A DNA stretch of 64,000 bases from Actinomycetes bacterium (GCA_023565505.1 JAIMBI010000004.1:1-64000), one strand, 5' to 3'. Counted from the first letter of the stretch, positions 47,466 to 57,235 are shown. Notes: generated by a model from the sequence alone, not told the origin. Numbers and translations: made by a program.

Positions 47466-48140
47466 CTAGCCGGACGGGGCCGGACGGCTATAGCTCACGG
47501 GGGGCGGCAGGGCCGCGGGCAGCACTAGGTCGGACGCCGGGGTGATGGAGATGCTGCGCCCCTCCTGCTGCGACTCGTCGACCAAGCCGCCGGGCAGGGT
47601 CAGGGCCTGACGCATGGTCGCCGCCGGCCCGATGGCCTGGATGGTGAACGGCGCGGCTTCCTGGCGGTTGTTGATGAGGATGTAGTTGCCGGCCGAGCGG
47701 ATCTCCGTCTGGCCGGTGATGCGCTCCCCGTTGATGGCGATGGCCTCGGCCCCGGCCGCGCGGAGTTCGTTGACCATGAGCAGGAGGTCGATGTCCGTGA
47801 TCTGGTACCCGGCGGGTGCCGACCCGTTGTCCCAGGTGACCACGATTCCCGGGCCCTCGACGGGGATCGTCCCGGCGAGCATCTCCGCCTGCACCAGCTC
47901 GTGGTTGAGGCGCTGGGCGGCGGCGGCCGCGGAGAGCTTCTGGTTGAGCTGCGCCTGGAGACGGGATACTTCCTTCTGGAGCTGGTCGCGGCGCTGATCG
48001 GACTGCTTCAGCAGGGTGAGGAGCTGCTGGGTCTGTGTCGGCGGCGGCACGATCTGCTGCAGACGGAACTGGAGCGCGCCCATGACCCCGATCAACAGGG
48101 CCGCCGCTCCCACCATCACGCGACCTGCGTTCAGCTGCAC
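47466..48140 (-). CDS. DUF881 membrane-anchored coiled-coil protein
   Basis: A 224-residue protein with an N-terminal membrane helix (VMVGAAALLIGVMGALQF), a coiled coil (LLKQSDQRRDQLQKEVSRLQ to about residue 80) and the DUF881 domain: VEGPGIVVTWDNGSAPAGYQ, DIDLLLMVNELRAAGAEAIA, NGERITGQTEIRSAGNYILI. DUF881 proteins are typical of Gram-positive cell-division or sporulation loci (YlxW/YlxX-like), and the extracytoplasmic domain is of unknown activity. GTG 48140 is chosen; a TATAAT element lies about 19 bases upstream. It is divergent from the GNAT-like gene. Confidence 0.9.
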   Translation of the reverse strand: MQLNAGRVMVGAAALLIGVMGALQFRLQQIVPPPTQTQQLLTLLKQSDQRRDQLQKEVSRLQAQLNQKLSAAAAAQRLNHELVQAEMLAGTIPVEGPGIVVTWDNGSAPAGYQITDIDLLLMVNELRAAGAEAIAINGERITGQTEIRSAGNYILINNRQEAAPFTIQAIGPAATMRQALTLPGGLVDESQQEGRSISITPASDLVLPAALPPPVSYSRPAPSG

Positions 48141-48158
48141 GGCGCCCCCCCGGCGCCT

Positions 48159-48166
48159 ATTATAAT
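48159..48166. promoter_or_regulatory. Bidirectional -10 element (ATTATAAT)
   Basis: The 8-bp palindrome ATTATAAT reads TATAAT on both strands (48161-48166 on + and 48164-48159 on -), between the divergent DUF881 and GNAT-like genes. It is the only AT-rich spot in this GC-rich gap. -35 hexamers are not convincing. Confidence 0.5.
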
Positions 48167-48243
48167 CGACGGCCTGTCCGACCGGCCGGACGGCCGGCAG
48201 GAAGGCGGCGCCGGCGACGCGAAGTCGGCTTCGAGGTGAGAGC

Positions 48244-48669
48244 GTGGCCCTTACGATCCGCCTGGATCCCCCTCTCGGTCCCGACGCGCTCAAGGCGCTG
48301 TGGGATCGTGTCCCGCGCACCCGCGGGCGCGACCCGGAGGCCGTCATGCGCGCCGTCCAGGGTTCCGCCCTGGTCGCCACCGCCTGGGAGGACGACCGTC
48401 TCGTCGGCGCCGTGCGGGTGATCACCGACGGCGTGTACTACGCCGCCCTCTGCGACCTCGTGTGGGATCCCGCCGCCGCGGCCGAGGCGGTCGTCCGGCC
48501 GCTCCTCCAGGCGGCCGTGGCGCCGTTTCTGGGACGCAACTTCCGCGCCATTGTCCTGCTCGACGCCGACGCGGAGCCGGAGCTTTTGGCCGACCTCGGC
48601 TTCGAGCCGTCCACCGGGTCCTGGCGGCGGGTCCACACGGCGGAGGAACGCCCCGCCCGGGGCGTCTAG
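48244..48669 (+). CDS. Small GNAT-fold acetyltransferase-like protein
   Basis: A 141-residue protein with the order of secondary structure of a [24 protein letters not shown] (beta2-4), [40 protein letters not shown] (helix and beta5) and a C-terminal [17 protein letters not shown] typical of the last hairpin. The acetyl-CoA loop (Q/RxxGxG/A) is not preserved in its canonical form, so catalytic activity is uncertain. GTG 48244 follows GAGGTGAGAGC. It converges on the Fe-S oxidoreductase, whose stop lies at 48666. Confidence 0.65.
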   Translation: MALTIRLDPPLGPDALKALWDRVPRTRGRDPEAVMRAVQGSALVATAWEDDRLVGAVRVITDGVYYAALCDLVWDPAAAAEAVVRPLLQAAVAPFLGRNFRAIVLLDADAEPELLADLGFEPSTGSWRRVHTAEERPARGV

Positions 48670-50657
48670 CCGCCCAGCACCGACTCCGCCAACAGCTCGG
48701 CGAAGTCCTTGACGGCTACCCGGTCCTGGGCTCCCACGGCCTGCACCCCGTCGCGGAGCATGGTCAGGCAGAACGGACACGCCGTCGCCACCGCGTCCGC
48801 CCCCGTCGCCACCGCCTCCTCCGAACGGTTGACGTTGATGCGCTGGCCGACCCGTTCCTCGAGCCACATCCGCCCGCCGCCGGCGCCGCAGCAGAACCCC
48901 TGCTCGCGGCTCCGGCGCATCTCCACCAGCTCCACCCCCGGGATGGCCGCCAGCGTCTCCCGCGGGCTGTCGAAGATCCGGTTGTAGCGCCCGAGGTAGC
49001 ACGAGTCGTGGTAGGTGACCTTGAGCGGCAGCGGCCGTCCGGCCTTGGGCTTCAGCCGGCCCTCGCGCACCAGCCGGGCCAGGTAGTCGCTGTGGTGAAC
49101 CACCTCGTACCGGCCCCCGAAGTCCGGGTATTCGTTGCGCAGGGTGTTGAAGCAGTGGGGGCACGTGGTGATGACGGTCCGGACCCCCACGCTGTTGAGG
49201 TTGGCCACGTTCTCCTGGGCGAGCATCTGGAACAGGTACTCGTTGCCCAGCCGCCGCGCCGCGTCCCCGGTGCAGCGCTCCAGTCCCCCGAGCACCCCCA
49301 CGTCGACGCCGGCCTCCTTCAGCAAGGCCACCGTGGCCTTCGCCACCCGGCGGGCCCGGTCGTCGTAGCTGGCCATGCAGCCGAGCCAGTAGACCACCTC
49401 GGCCGTCCCGCCCTGCGACAGATCCTTGACCCCGAGCTCCCGCACGAAGCGCTCGCGCTCGTCCAGCGGCAGCCCCCACGGGTTCGAGACGCTCTCCAGG
49501 TTCTTGAAGAACAGCTGCGCCTCGTTCGGAATCTCCCCCTGGGTGAGCACCAGGTGCCGCCGCATGTTCACGATCTTGACCACGTGCTCGTCGAACACGG
49601 GGCAGGCCTCCACGCACGCCCCGCAGGTGGTGCAGGCCCACAGGTCCTCCTCCGCCACCACGCCGCCGGCGAGCGGGATCTCGAGCCGGGCGACCTCCTC
49701 CGGCGTGCGGGCCGCCTCCGGCTTGAGCAGGATGGGGCCGACCGCCTCCAGCTGGTGCCGCAGCGAGACGATGATCTCCTTGGGCGACAGGCTCTTGCCC
49801 GTCTGGTTGGCCGGACACTGGGCCGTGCACCGGCCGCACTGCACGCAGGCGTAGGCGTCCAGGAGGTCATGCCACGTGAGGTCGGTCACCTGCCCCGCGC
49901 CGAAGCTCTCCTGGGTCTCGTCCTCGAAGTTGAGCGCCGGCAGCCGGCCCGGCGGCTCGAGGTTGCGGAACCACGCGTTGAACGGCGCCGCCACCATGTG
50001 GAAGTGCTTCGAGTACGGCAGGTACACCAAAAACGTCATCAGGTCGAGCAGCTTGACCCACTGGGCCACCGTGAGCCCCGTCCCGAGGGCCTGCGGCCCC
50101 ATGGGCGCCAGCGCCCGCGCCACCAGCAGCCCCAGGGGCGCGTAGAACGCGTGCGGGTTCTGGGCCAGGCTGAAACTCTCGATGGCGAAGTCCGACAGGA
50201 CCACGACGGCGATGAAGAACAACACCAGCGCGGCGTCGAGGTTGCGTTCGAGCCGCTTGACGCGCACCACCCAGCGCCGGACCGCCGCCATCGCCACCGC
50301 GGCCAGGACCAGGACCACCAGCCCGTCCGACAACGTGGCGAGCACGCTCGCCACCGGCCCGACGAAGGCGAATGACCCGGGGAAGATGCCGTGGGCCAGG
50401 AAGTCGATCGTCACGACGGTCAGGACCACGAAGCCCCAGAAAATGAAGAAGTGCATCGCACCGGGCGCGCGGTCCTTGAACAGCTTCTTCTGCCCGAGCA
50501 CGTTGACGACCCAGCCCCACCACCGCTCCGCCGGATGATCCCAGCGCACGGTCGGCTGGCCGAGCCGGACGAAGGCCACCTTCTCCGCCACCTTCAGCCC
50601 GAACCACAAAAACGCGAAGGCGACCGTCAGGATGAACAGCAGATGCCCAACGCCCAT
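48666..50657 (-). CDS. EtfD/HdrD-like membrane Fe-S oxidoreductase (ETF:menaquinone oxidoreductase)
   Basis: A 663-residue fusion protein. The N-terminal 230 residues have about five or six membrane helices like a NarI/DsrM-type b-haem subunit ([20 protein letters not shown]; histidines in HFFIF and [10 protein letters not shown]). Two 4Fe-4S motifs follow ([38 protein letters not shown]), then two CCG-type domains: [27 protein letters not shown] and [28 protein letters not shown]. The first has CTG instead of CCG, as in relatives. Such proteins (EtfD in mycobacteria, EMO in Gram-positives) pass electrons from ETF to menaquinone. It is the natural partner of EtfAB at 31-33 kb, though not linked. 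Confidence 0.9.
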   Translation of the reverse strand: MGVGHLLFILTVAFAFLWFGLKVAEKVAFVRLGQPTVRWDHPAERWWGWVVNVLGQKKLFKDRAPGAMHFFIFWGFVVLTVVTIDFLAHGIFPGSFAFVGPVASVLATLSDGLVVLVLAAVAMAAVRRWVVRVKRLERNLDAALVLFFIAVVVLSDFAIESFSLAQNPHAFYAPLGLLVARALAPMGPQALGTGLTVAQWVKLLDLMTFLVYLPYSKHFHMVAAPFNAWFRNLEPPGRLPALNFEDETQESFGAGQVTDLTWHDLLDAYACVQCGRCTAQCPANQTGKSLSPKEIIVSLRHQLEAVGPILLKPEAARTPEEVARLEIPLAGGVVAEEDLWACTTCGACVEACPVFDEHVVKIVNMRRHLVLTQGEIPNEAQLFFKNLESVSNPWGLPLDERERFVRELGVKDLSQGGTAEVVYWLGCMASYDDRARRVAKATVALLKEAGVDVGVLGGLERCTGDAARRLGNEYLFQMLAQENVANLNSVGVRTVITTCPHCFNTLRNEYPDFGGRYEVVHHSDYLARLVREGRLKPKAGRPLPLKVTYHDSCYLGRYNRIFDSPRETLAAIPGVELVEMRRSREQGFCCGAGGGRMWLEERVGQRINVNRSEEAVATGADAVATACPFCLTMLRDGVQAVGAQDRVAVKDFAELLAESVLGG

Positions 50658-50867
50658 GATGTCCCCCCATCACGCGAGTGTACGAGCTCCCGGGAGCCAA
50701 CCCAATCTTAAAACGCTGACACGTCAAGAAATCCCTGCCAGCGGCGCGGCGGCGGCCGCCGTCGGCCGCCCGGCTCCTCCCACAATACCCGAAAGACGCG
50801 GCCGGCCGAGCCCCCCGGGGGCTCCGGCGGTCCCGCCCGCGGCCCTTTCTTGCCGGATGGAACGCGC

Positions 50868-51620
50868 CTACCCCTCGGGAGGACCGTCGAGGCCGGCGGC
50901 GCCCTCGAACGCCGGTTTCGCGCGCCACGCCAGGCGGACCACCAACGCCGCGAACTCGTAGACGAGATAGATGGGCAGGGCCATCAGGAGCATCGACACC
51001 GCGTCCGGGGGGGCCAGGGCGGCCGCCAGCACGAACGCCAACAGCACCGCGTAACGGCGCTGCCGCTCGAACCACGAGGGGGACAGAATCCCCAGCCGGG
51101 CCAGGGCCCCGGCGACGAGCGGCAACTCGGCGATGATCCCGAACGGCAGCGTCAGGTTGAGCACGAAGGCGAGGATCTTGCCCAGCGTGAAGTACGCCCG
51201 CACGTCCGGGCCGGTGAAACTCAGCATGATCCTGAGCACCACGGGCACAATCCAGAAGAAGCCCGCCGCCATGCCCGCCAAGAAGAGCAACAGCCCCGGC
51301 ACCACGAGGATGCTCACGGCGCGCCGCTCGTGCGGCAGGAGTCCGGGGAATACGAAGGCCGCGGCCTGGTAGAGGATGACCGGCGAGGCGAGCACCAACC
51401 CGATGACGAAGGCGATTTTGAGGACGGCGAAGAACGCCTCCGTCACCCCGGTGACGATGACGCCGTGCGGGAGGCCGATGCGGAGCAGCATCCAGGCCAG
51501 CACCGGGCGCGCGGTGACGTAGCCCACCCCGAAGCCGACCAGCACCGCAGCCAAGCTGATGAAGATGCGGATCCGGAGCTCCTGGAGGTGGTCTTCGAGC
51601 GGCATCTCGCGGTCCCGCAT
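50868..51620 (-). CDS. tatC: Sec-independent protein translocase TatC
   Basis: A 250-residue integral membrane protein with six predicted helices, the receptor of twin-arginine signal peptides. Starts with the conserved MPLEDHLQELRIRIFISL; also contains TEAFFAVLKIAFVIGLVLA, FVFPGLLPHERRAV and FGIIAELPLV with the functionally critical Glu of the first cytoplasmic segment (HLQELR). tatA/tatB are not in the window. ATG 51620 follows GGAGGCGCCGC. It is separated from the upstream Fe-S oxidoreductase by 210 bp with nothing clear in it. Confidence 0.95.
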   Translation of the reverse strand: MRDREMPLEDHLQELRIRIFISLAAVLVGFGVGYVTARPVLAWMLLRIGLPHGVIVTGVTEAFFAVLKIAFVIGLVLASPVILYQAAAFVFPGLLPHERRAVSILVVPGLLLFLAGMAAGFFWIVPVVLRIMLSFTGPDVRAYFTLGKILAFVLNLTLPFGIIAELPLVAGALARLGILSPSWFERQRRYAVLLAFVLAAALAPPDAVSMLLMALPIYLVYEFAALVVRLAWRAKPAFEGAAGLDGPPEG

Positions 51621-51821
51621 GCGGCGCCTCCTCCCCGGGTCCGGCGCCGGGTTGGTCCGCTCGACCGTTTGCAGCGCCCGGTCCCGTTGGGTACCATGCT
51701 GTCCGTGGCCGGCCGCCCGCCCGCCGCGGGGTGGCGGGAGCCGAGGCGGCGGCTCGTACCCTAATGGTACACCGGAGCGAACCGTCTCGCTCCCGATTCT
51801 GACGTGCGAGGAGGAACCGCG

Positions 51822-52973
51822 GTGCCCAGTCGTGTCCGCTCATCGTCGTCCGCCCCGTGGGCCAAAGCGCTCGCGGCCGTGGCCCTGGCCGCCGTCGCGG
51901 CCGGCTGCGGCCGGCAGGCGGCCCCGCCGCCGCCCCACCCGGCCGCCGGGCCCAAGCCGGCCGCCCGGCCGGCGGGTCCCCCCCTGCCGTGGGGCAGCCG
52001 CCACGCGTCGTCGATCCTCCCCGGCGACATCCTCATCGCCGACGCGGGCAACAACCGGATCCTGCTCGTCACGCCGGACAAGCGGATCGTCTGGCAGTTC
52101 CCCGACCCCGGCCAGCCGTCCCCGCTCTACGACAACGACGACGTGTTCTTCGGCCCCCACTTCGACGAGATCATCACCAACGAAGAGGACAACCACACCA
52201 TCGCCATCCTGAACTTCAAGACGAAGCAGATCGTCTGGCGCTACGGCCATCCCCGTCAGCCGGGGAGCGCGCCGGGCTATCTCAACACGCCCGACGACGC
52301 CTTCCTCTTCGACCAGGGCGGCCGCCAGATCATCACGGTGGCGGACATCAAGAACCAGCGCATCCTGTTCATCGACCGCGCCACCAAGCGGATCATCAAG
52401 CAGTACGGCCAGACGGGCGTCCGGCGCGCCGACCCGCCGGTGACCTACGCCGCTCCCAACGGCGACTTCCCCGCCCCCGACGGCGGCATGCTGGTGACCC
52501 AGATCGGCGGCAACGACGCCATCCTGCTCAACCGCCAGGGGCAGGTCCAGTGGACGGTGCACTTCCCGTCGAACCTGTCCTACCCGTCGGACGCCAACTT
52601 TACCCCCGACGGCAACATCATCTGCGCGTTCTACACCAATCCCGGGGCGGTGGTGGAGATGAGCCCCTCAGGCCGGCTTCTGTGGGAATACCGCGTGACG
52701 TCCGGCCCCGGCAAGCTCAACATGCCGTCGCTCGCCGTCATGCTCCCCAACGGGCTGGTGCTGCTCAACGACGACTACAACGACCGCGTGGTCGTGATCG
52801 ACCCCAAGACCAACCAGATCGTCTGGCAGTACGGCCACACGGGGGTGCCGGGAACGGCGCCCGGTTACCTCAACGACCCGGACGGCATGGACCTGTTGCC
52901 GGCGGGCGTGGTGCCGGGCGCCAAGAATCCCATCGGCCACCACCTCTGGAGCTACCCCGGCAACGGCTACTGA
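51822..52973 (+). CDS. Lipoprotein with beta-propeller (PQQ/NHL-like) repeats
   Basis: A 383-residue protein. GTG 51822 has GAGGAGGAACCGCG upstream. A lipoprotein signal peptide (ALAAVALAAVAAGCG, lipobox Cys about residue 30) and a Pro/Ala linker lead to a propeller with repeated blades: GDILIADAGNNRILLVTPDK, KQIVWRYGHPRQPGSAPGYL, ANFTPDGNIICAFYTNPGAV and NQIVWQYGHTGVPGTAPGYL. The repeated IVWxYGHxxxPGxAPGYL units are internal duplicates. It probably anchors outside the membrane; no catalytic residues are evident. Hairpin follows. Confidence 0.85.
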   Translation: MPSRVRSSSSAPWAKALAAVALAAVAAGCGRQAAPPPPHPAAGPKPAARPAGPPLPWGSRHASSILPGDILIADAGNNRILLVTPDKRIVWQFPDPGQPSPLYDNDDVFFGPHFDEIITNEEDNHTIAILNFKTKQIVWRYGHPRQPGSAPGYLNTPDDAFLFDQGGRQIITVADIKNQRILFIDRATKRIIKQYGQTGVRRADPPVTYAAPNGDFPAPDGGMLVTQIGGNDAILLNRQGQVQWTVHFPSNLSYPSDANFTPDGNIICAFYTNPGAVVEMSPSGRLLWEYRVTSGPGKLNMPSLAVMLPNGLVLLNDDYNDRVVVIDPKTNQIVWQYGHTGVPGTAPGYLNDPDGMDLLPAGVVPGAKNPIGHHLWSYPGNGY

Positions 52974-52989
52974 ACGCCCGACGCGCGAC

Positions 52990-53014
52990 GGCGGCGGGCC
53001 TCGCGCCCGCCGCC
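52990..53014. terminator. Hairpin between convergent lipoprotein and acyl-CoA synthetase genes
   Basis: A 10-bp perfect stem GGCGGCGGGC (52990-52999 with 53005-53014), loop CTCGC, between the lipoprotein stop and the convergent synthetase stop. Confidence 0.6.
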
Positions 53015-53024
53015 GCCGCCCGCG

Positions 53025-55001
53025 TCACCGGGGCCGGACGCGGTCGATGGCCTCCAGCGCCTCGAGGTTCTCGATGGCGCTGGTGTCGCCCGGGTCCCGC
53101 CCCAGGTACCGCGCCCGGACCGCCCGCCGCACGATCTTCGCGTTGCGGGTCCGCGGCAGATCCTCCACCACGTGCACCCGTTCCGGCCTCAGCGCCTTGC
53201 CCAACTGGGCCGCCACCACGTCCTTCAGGGTCTCTTCCAGCGCCGCCGTCGCCTCCGCCCCCGGCTTCAGCACCACGAACGCCACCACGCTCTCGCCCTT
53301 GACCGGATGCGGCACCCCGATGGCCGCCGCCTCGCGCACCGCCGGATGGCCCACCAGCGCCGACTCCACCTCCGCCGGCCCGAGCCGCTTGCCCGCCACC
53401 TTGATGGTGTCGTCGCTCCGCCCCAGGATGTACCAGAATCCGTCGCGGTCCCGGGCCGCCCAGTCGCCGTGCACCCACACCCCGTCAAACCGGCTCCAGT
53501 ACGTCTCCAGGTACCGCTCCCGGTCCTGCCAGAATCCCCGCGTCATCCCCGGCCACGGCCCCAGGATGGCCAGCTCCCCGACCTCCTCCGGCCCCACCGG
53601 CGCCCCCGCGTCGTTCAGAATGTCCACCGCCATCCCCGGCACCGGCCCGTTGAAGGCGCAGGGCTTCTGGGGTTCCGTGGGCAGGCTGGTCAGGATGCCC
53701 CCGGCGATCTCCGTCCCCCCGGAATAGTTGATGATGGGGCACCGCTCCCGCCCCACCTCGCGGAAGTACCACCACCACGGTTCGGGATTCCACGGCTCGC
53801 CCGTGGACCCCAGAATCCGCAGGCTCGTCAGCCGGTGCCGCCGCACCCAGTCCACGTCCTGCGCCATGAGGCTCCGGATGGCCGTCGGCGAAATGCCGAA
53901 CACCGTCACCCCGTGGCGGTCGACGAGGTCCCACAGGCGGTCGGGCGCGGGCCAGTCGGGACTCCCCTCGTACAGCATCACCGTCGCCCCGATCGCGCCG
54001 CCGCCCAACACCGCCCACGGCCCCATCATCCATCCCATGTCCGTGAACCAGAACAGCGTGTCCGACGGCTTGAGGTCGAAGCAGTGCGCCAGATCCTGGG
54101 CCGCCTTGAGCGGGAAGCCCACGTGCGTGTGCACGGCCCCCTTCGGCCGCCCCGTCGTCCCCGAGGTGTAGATGACGAGAAACGGCGTCTCGCTCGGCAC
54201 GATGGCCGTCGGCCGCGCCGGGTCGCCCGCCGCCCGGACCTCCTCCCACCATCGGTCGCGCCCCGCCGTCCAGGGGATGGCCTGCCCCAGCCGGCGCACC
54301 ACCACCACGTGCCGCACCGTCGGCGCCGCCGCGACGGCCTCGTCCGCCACCGCCTTCATCGGCACCGGCCGGCCGCGCCGCAGGAAGCCGTCCGCCGTGA
54401 CGAGCACCGTCGCCCCCGCGTCCCTAAGCCGCGTGGCCACCGCCGGCGCCCCATAGCCCGAGAACATGGGCACGTAGACGGCCCCCAGCTTGGCCACCGC
54501 GTACGTCGCCACCACCGCCTCGACCGTCATGGGCAGAAACAGCCCCACGACGTCGCCCGGCCCCACCCCCAGGGCCGCCAGCCCCCCGGCCAGGCGGTTG
54601 GCCTCCTCGTACAGCTCCCGGTAGGTCAGCTTCTGGACCGCCCCGTCCTCGCCTTCCCAGATCACCGCCAGCTGGTTGCGCAGCGCCCCCGTGGCGTGGC
54701 GGTCCAGACACGAGAGCGCCAGGTTGGTCGTGCCCCCCACGAACCACCGGGGCCAAGCCGGCCCGGCCGACAGGTCGAGCGTGGTCTCGTAGGGCGTCTC
54801 GAACCGCCACCCCAGATCCTGGACCACCGCCTCCCAGAACCAGGCCGGGTCCTCGCGGGCGCGCCGCTCCAGGGCCTGGCGGTCCTTCAGCTCCCACGTG
54901 GCCAGAAAACGGGTGAGGTTGGCGTGCTGCACCAACTCCGCCGGCGGGACGAACGCCACCGGTTCGGGCTGGAAACTCAGGGCCTCGGCCATCGGCTTCA
55001 C
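53025..55001 (-). CDS. Acetyl-CoA/acetoacetyl-CoA synthetase-like AMP-forming ligase
   Basis: A 658-residue ANL-superfamily enzyme activating a short acid to its CoA ester. The ATP motif is LVIYTSGTTGRPKGAVHTHV, the adenylation segment SLRILGSTGEPWNPEPWWWY, the hinge YILGRSDDTIKVAGKRLGPA and a C-terminal lysine in LPRTRNAKIVRRAVRARYLG subject to acetylation in relatives. N-terminal DUF3448/ACAS_N-like segment is present (DLGWRFETPYETTLDLSAGP), as in acetyl- and acetoacetyl-CoA synthetases. Substrate cannot be fixed. It starts 4 bp into the end of the MocA-like gene and is transcribed from the CoxG/XdhC side, which suggests linked regulation. Confidence 0.9.
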   Translation of the reverse strand: MKPMAEALSFQPEPVAFVPPAELVQHANLTRFLATWELKDRQALERRAREDPAWFWEAVVQDLGWRFETPYETTLDLSAGPAWPRWFVGGTTNLALSCLDRHATGALRNQLAVIWEGEDGAVQKLTYRELYEEANRLAGGLAALGVGPGDVVGLFLPMTVEAVVATYAVAKLGAVYVPMFSGYGAPAVATRLRDAGATVLVTADGFLRRGRPVPMKAVADEAVAAAPTVRHVVVVRRLGQAIPWTAGRDRWWEEVRAAGDPARPTAIVPSETPFLVIYTSGTTGRPKGAVHTHVGFPLKAAQDLAHCFDLKPSDTLFWFTDMGWMMGPWAVLGGGAIGATVMLYEGSPDWPAPDRLWDLVDRHGVTVFGISPTAIRSLMAQDVDWVRRHRLTSLRILGSTGEPWNPEPWWWYFREVGRERCPIINYSGGTEIAGGILTSLPTEPQKPCAFNGPVPGMAVDILNDAGAPVGPEEVGELAILGPWPGMTRGFWQDRERYLETYWSRFDGVWVHGDWAARDRDGFWYILGRSDDTIKVAGKRLGPAEVESALVGHPAVREAAAIGVPHPVKGESVVAFVVLKPGAEATAALEETLKDVVAAQLGKALRPERVHVVEDLPRTRNAKIVRRAVRARYLGRDPGDTSAIENLEALEAIDRVRPR

Positions 55002-55639
55002 TCCTTTGCTTCGGGGGCTCGGTCACCCCAACCGGCCAGCAGCGCGGCGTAGTCCTCCGGCGTGTCCAGATCCGGCGGCGGCGGCGCGGCGACAGGGACC
55101 ACCACCCGCCGTCCCGCCTCGAGCTCGCCCAGGACCGATCGGGCGCCGCGATCCCCGGTCAGCGTACGCACCCGTTCCAGGGCCGGTCCCCGGAGCAACA
55201 CCGGATGGCCCGGCACCCCCCCGAAGGTCGGCTCCACCGCCGCCGCCTCCGGGCGCTCCCGGGCCGCGGCGAGCACCGCCCGCGTCGCGTCCGGCGACAC
55301 CTGCGGCTCGTCGCCCAGGAAGACGAGCAGCGGCCGGGGGGCCAGGCGGGCGGCGGCGCACGCCAGCGAGGCCCCGACCCCCGCCGCGGGATGGGGATTG
55401 ACGATGATGGGCCAGCGCTCCGCCCGGGCGAGGTCGGCCACCGGGCCCTCCGGCGGGACCACGACCCACGCCGGGGTACCGGTCAGCCGCCGGACCGCCT
55501 CCACCGTCCACCACAGCACCGGCCGGCCGTGCACGGGAAGCACCAGCTTGGGCCGGCCCATCCGGCGGGACAACCCCGCCGCCAGGACGACCGGCGCGAT
55601 GTCCTCGTCCGTCCGACCGCTATCCGTGGAGCTTGGCAC
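54998..55639 (-). CDS. MocA/MobA-like molybdopterin nucleotidyltransferase family protein
   Basis: A 213-residue NTP-transferase-like protein: VVLAAGLSRRMGRPKLVLPV, HGRPVLWWTVEAVRRLTG, LVFLGDEPQVSPDATRAVLA and PVLLRGPALERVRTLTGDRG. The LAAGxSxRMGxxK start and FLGDEPQ are diagnostic of MocA-type cytidylyltransferases that attach CMP to molybdopterin for xanthine-dehydrogenase/CO-dehydrogenase enzymes. GTG 55639 overlaps the XdhC stop by 20 bp, indicating coupling. Confidence 0.9.
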   Translation of the reverse strand: MPSSTDSGRTDEDIAPVVLAAGLSRRMGRPKLVLPVHGRPVLWWTVEAVRRLTGTPAWVVVPPEGPVADLARAERWPIIVNPHPAAGVGASLACAAARLAPRPLLVFLGDEPQVSPDATRAVLAAARERPEAAAVEPTFGGVPGHPVLLRGPALERVRTLTGDRGARSVLGELEAGRRVVVPVAAPPPPDLDTPEDYAALLAGWGDRAPEAKE

Positions 55640-56645
55640 GCCGGTTGAGGCTCCCTCCGAACCGGCCGCGCCGCCGCGCCATCAGCTCGGCGACGATGCT
55701 CACGGCCACTTCGAACGGCGTCTCGGCGCCGATGTCGAGCCCCACGGGCCCGTTGACGCGCTCCGGATCGACGGCCGTCCCCAGGCCGGCGAGGATCTCG
55801 GCCGTCCGCTGCCAGGGGCCGAGGGCGCCCACGAACCGCGGCCGGAACCGGAAGGCGGCGGCGAGCGCCTGGGTGTCGCGCTCCTTGTGGTGGTTCATCA
55901 CCACCCAGTACGCGTCGAACAAATCGGGATGGGCCTCGGGGTCCAGGTCCCGCGCCTCCGTCACCAGGTGCCGGCAGCCGGGGAAGCGCCGGTCGTCGTT
56001 GAACGCCGTCCGGGGGTCCACCACCGTGACCTGGAACCCGGCCTCCTGCGCCAGGCGCGCCACCGGTTCGGCGTCATGGCCTGCCCCCACCAGGACCAGC
56101 CGGTCGGCCGGCCGCCACGCCCGCACGTACACGCCGTCGGCCCACGCGGCCTCGGCGCCGTCCCACGCCGCCTGCATTCGCCGGGTCAGGACGGGGTCGT
56201 CCGGCCAGGGCTCGCCGGGCACCCAGCCGACCAGCTTGCCCTCCGGCAGCTCGGCCGCCAGCACCCCCCCGTGCACCAGCGCCCGCGCGATCCACTTCCC
56301 TTCGGCGCCGTCCGGGTCCGCGGCCCGTACCCAGACCTTGATCCGCCCCTTGCAGCCGATGCCCAGCGACCACATCTCGTCCTCGGCGAGATCGTAGTCC
56401 ACGAGCAGCGGTCGACCGCCGGCGAACAGCGGCTCGGCGCGCATGAAGAGGTCGCCCTCGAGGCACCCGCCGCTGATGGTCCCCGTCATCTTGCCGTCCT
56501 GGGCCATCATCATGAGGGCCCCGGGCCGCCGATAGGCGGATCCCTCCACCGCCACGATCTCCGCCAGCACGGCCGCGGCGCCGCGTTCGCGCGCTTGCTG
56601 CACGTGACTCCAGACGGTCCGCGCCTCCATCAGGCTTGACGCCAT
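55620..56645 (-). CDS. XdhC/CoxI-family maturation protein
   Basis: A 341-residue molybdenum-cofactor insertion/sulfuration factor for xanthine-dehydrogenase-family enzymes. The N-terminal XdhC/CoxI domain has GSAYRRPGALMMMAQDGKMT and TISGGCLEGDLFMRAEPLF (conserved Cys); the C-terminal Rossmann-like XdhC_C domain has LVGAGHDAEPVARLAQEAGF and ATHDPRxAF-type VTVVDPRTAFNDDRRFP, followed by VMNHHKERDTQALAAAF. Between CoxG-like and MocA-like genes. Confidence 0.93.
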   Translation of the reverse strand: MASSLMEARTVWSHVQQARERGAAAVLAEIVAVEGSAYRRPGALMMMAQDGKMTGTISGGCLEGDLFMRAEPLFAGGRPLLVDYDLAEDEMWSLGIGCKGRIKVWVRAADPDGAEGKWIARALVHGGVLAAELPEGKLVGWVPGEPWPDDPVLTRRMQAAWDGAEAAWADGVYVRAWRPADRLVLVGAGHDAEPVARLAQEAGFQVTVVDPRTAFNDDRRFPGCRHLVTEARDLDPEAHPDLFDAYWVVMNHHKERDTQALAAAFRFRPRFVGALGPWQRTAEILAGLGTAVDPERVNGPVGLDIGAETPFEVAVSIVAELMARRRGRFGGSLNRRAKLHG

Positions 56646-56660
56646 CGCGATCCCCCCGCC

Positions 56661-57107
56661 CTAGCCGGCCAATGCCACCGCTTCCTTGCGCACCGCCTCG
56701 AAGAACTGCCCCAGGACCATGTTGGCCACTCCGCCCATGACCCGTTGGGCGACGCCGGCGATGGTACCGCCCACCTGGGCGGAGCCGTGGTAGCTCACCT
56801 GGCTGCCGCCGTCCCGCTCGGCGATGGCGATGTCCATCGTCAGCTTGACGAACGCGCCCGGGCCCTTGCCGTCCATGTCCAGCCGGTACCGGTGCGGCGG
56901 GTCGGCGTCGACAATCCGCATGGTGCCCGTGTACCGACCCCGGATGGCCGCGACGCCCAGTTCCAGGACCGCCGCGTAGGTGTCCGGCTCGACGGGCGTC
57001 AGTTCCTTGAGACCGGGCATCGTCCGCAGGAGGTAGGTGGGATCCGTGAGCACCCGGAAGACGATGGCCGGCGGAGCCTCGATGAACACCTCGTTCTGAA
57101 GTTCCAT
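56661..57107 (-). CDS. CoxG-like SRPBCC (START-fold) protein
   Basis: A 148-residue SRPBCC protein: ELQNEVFIEAPPAIVFRVLT, MPGLKELTPVEPDTYAAVLE, AIRGRYTGTMRIVDADPPHR and GGTIAGVAQRVMGGVANMVL. These are characteristic of CoxG (carbon monoxide dehydrogenase subunit G), which tethers CO dehydrogenase to the membrane. ATG 57107 follows AGGAGGCGAATC; an upstream in-frame extension lacks a ribosome site. First gene of the unit coxG-xdhC-mocA-like-synthetase. No coxMSL structural genes are in view. Confidence 0.92.
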   Translation of the reverse strand: MELQNEVFIEAPPAIVFRVLTDPTYLLRTMPGLKELTPVEPDTYAAVLELGVAAIRGRYTGTMRIVDADPPHRYRLDMDGKGPGAFVKLTMDIAIAERDGGSQVSYHGSAQVGGTIAGVAQRVMGGVANMVLGQFFEAVRKEAVALAG

Positions 57108-57235
57108 GATTCGCCTCCTGGCCGCACTACGGTCGGCGGTCGCGCGCCGCCCGCCCGCCGCGCCGGGCGGCGGAAGGGCGCCGGCATGGCCGGCATGCGG
57201 ATTTTCCTCCCCCATGGTATCACGCCGAAACCGCC

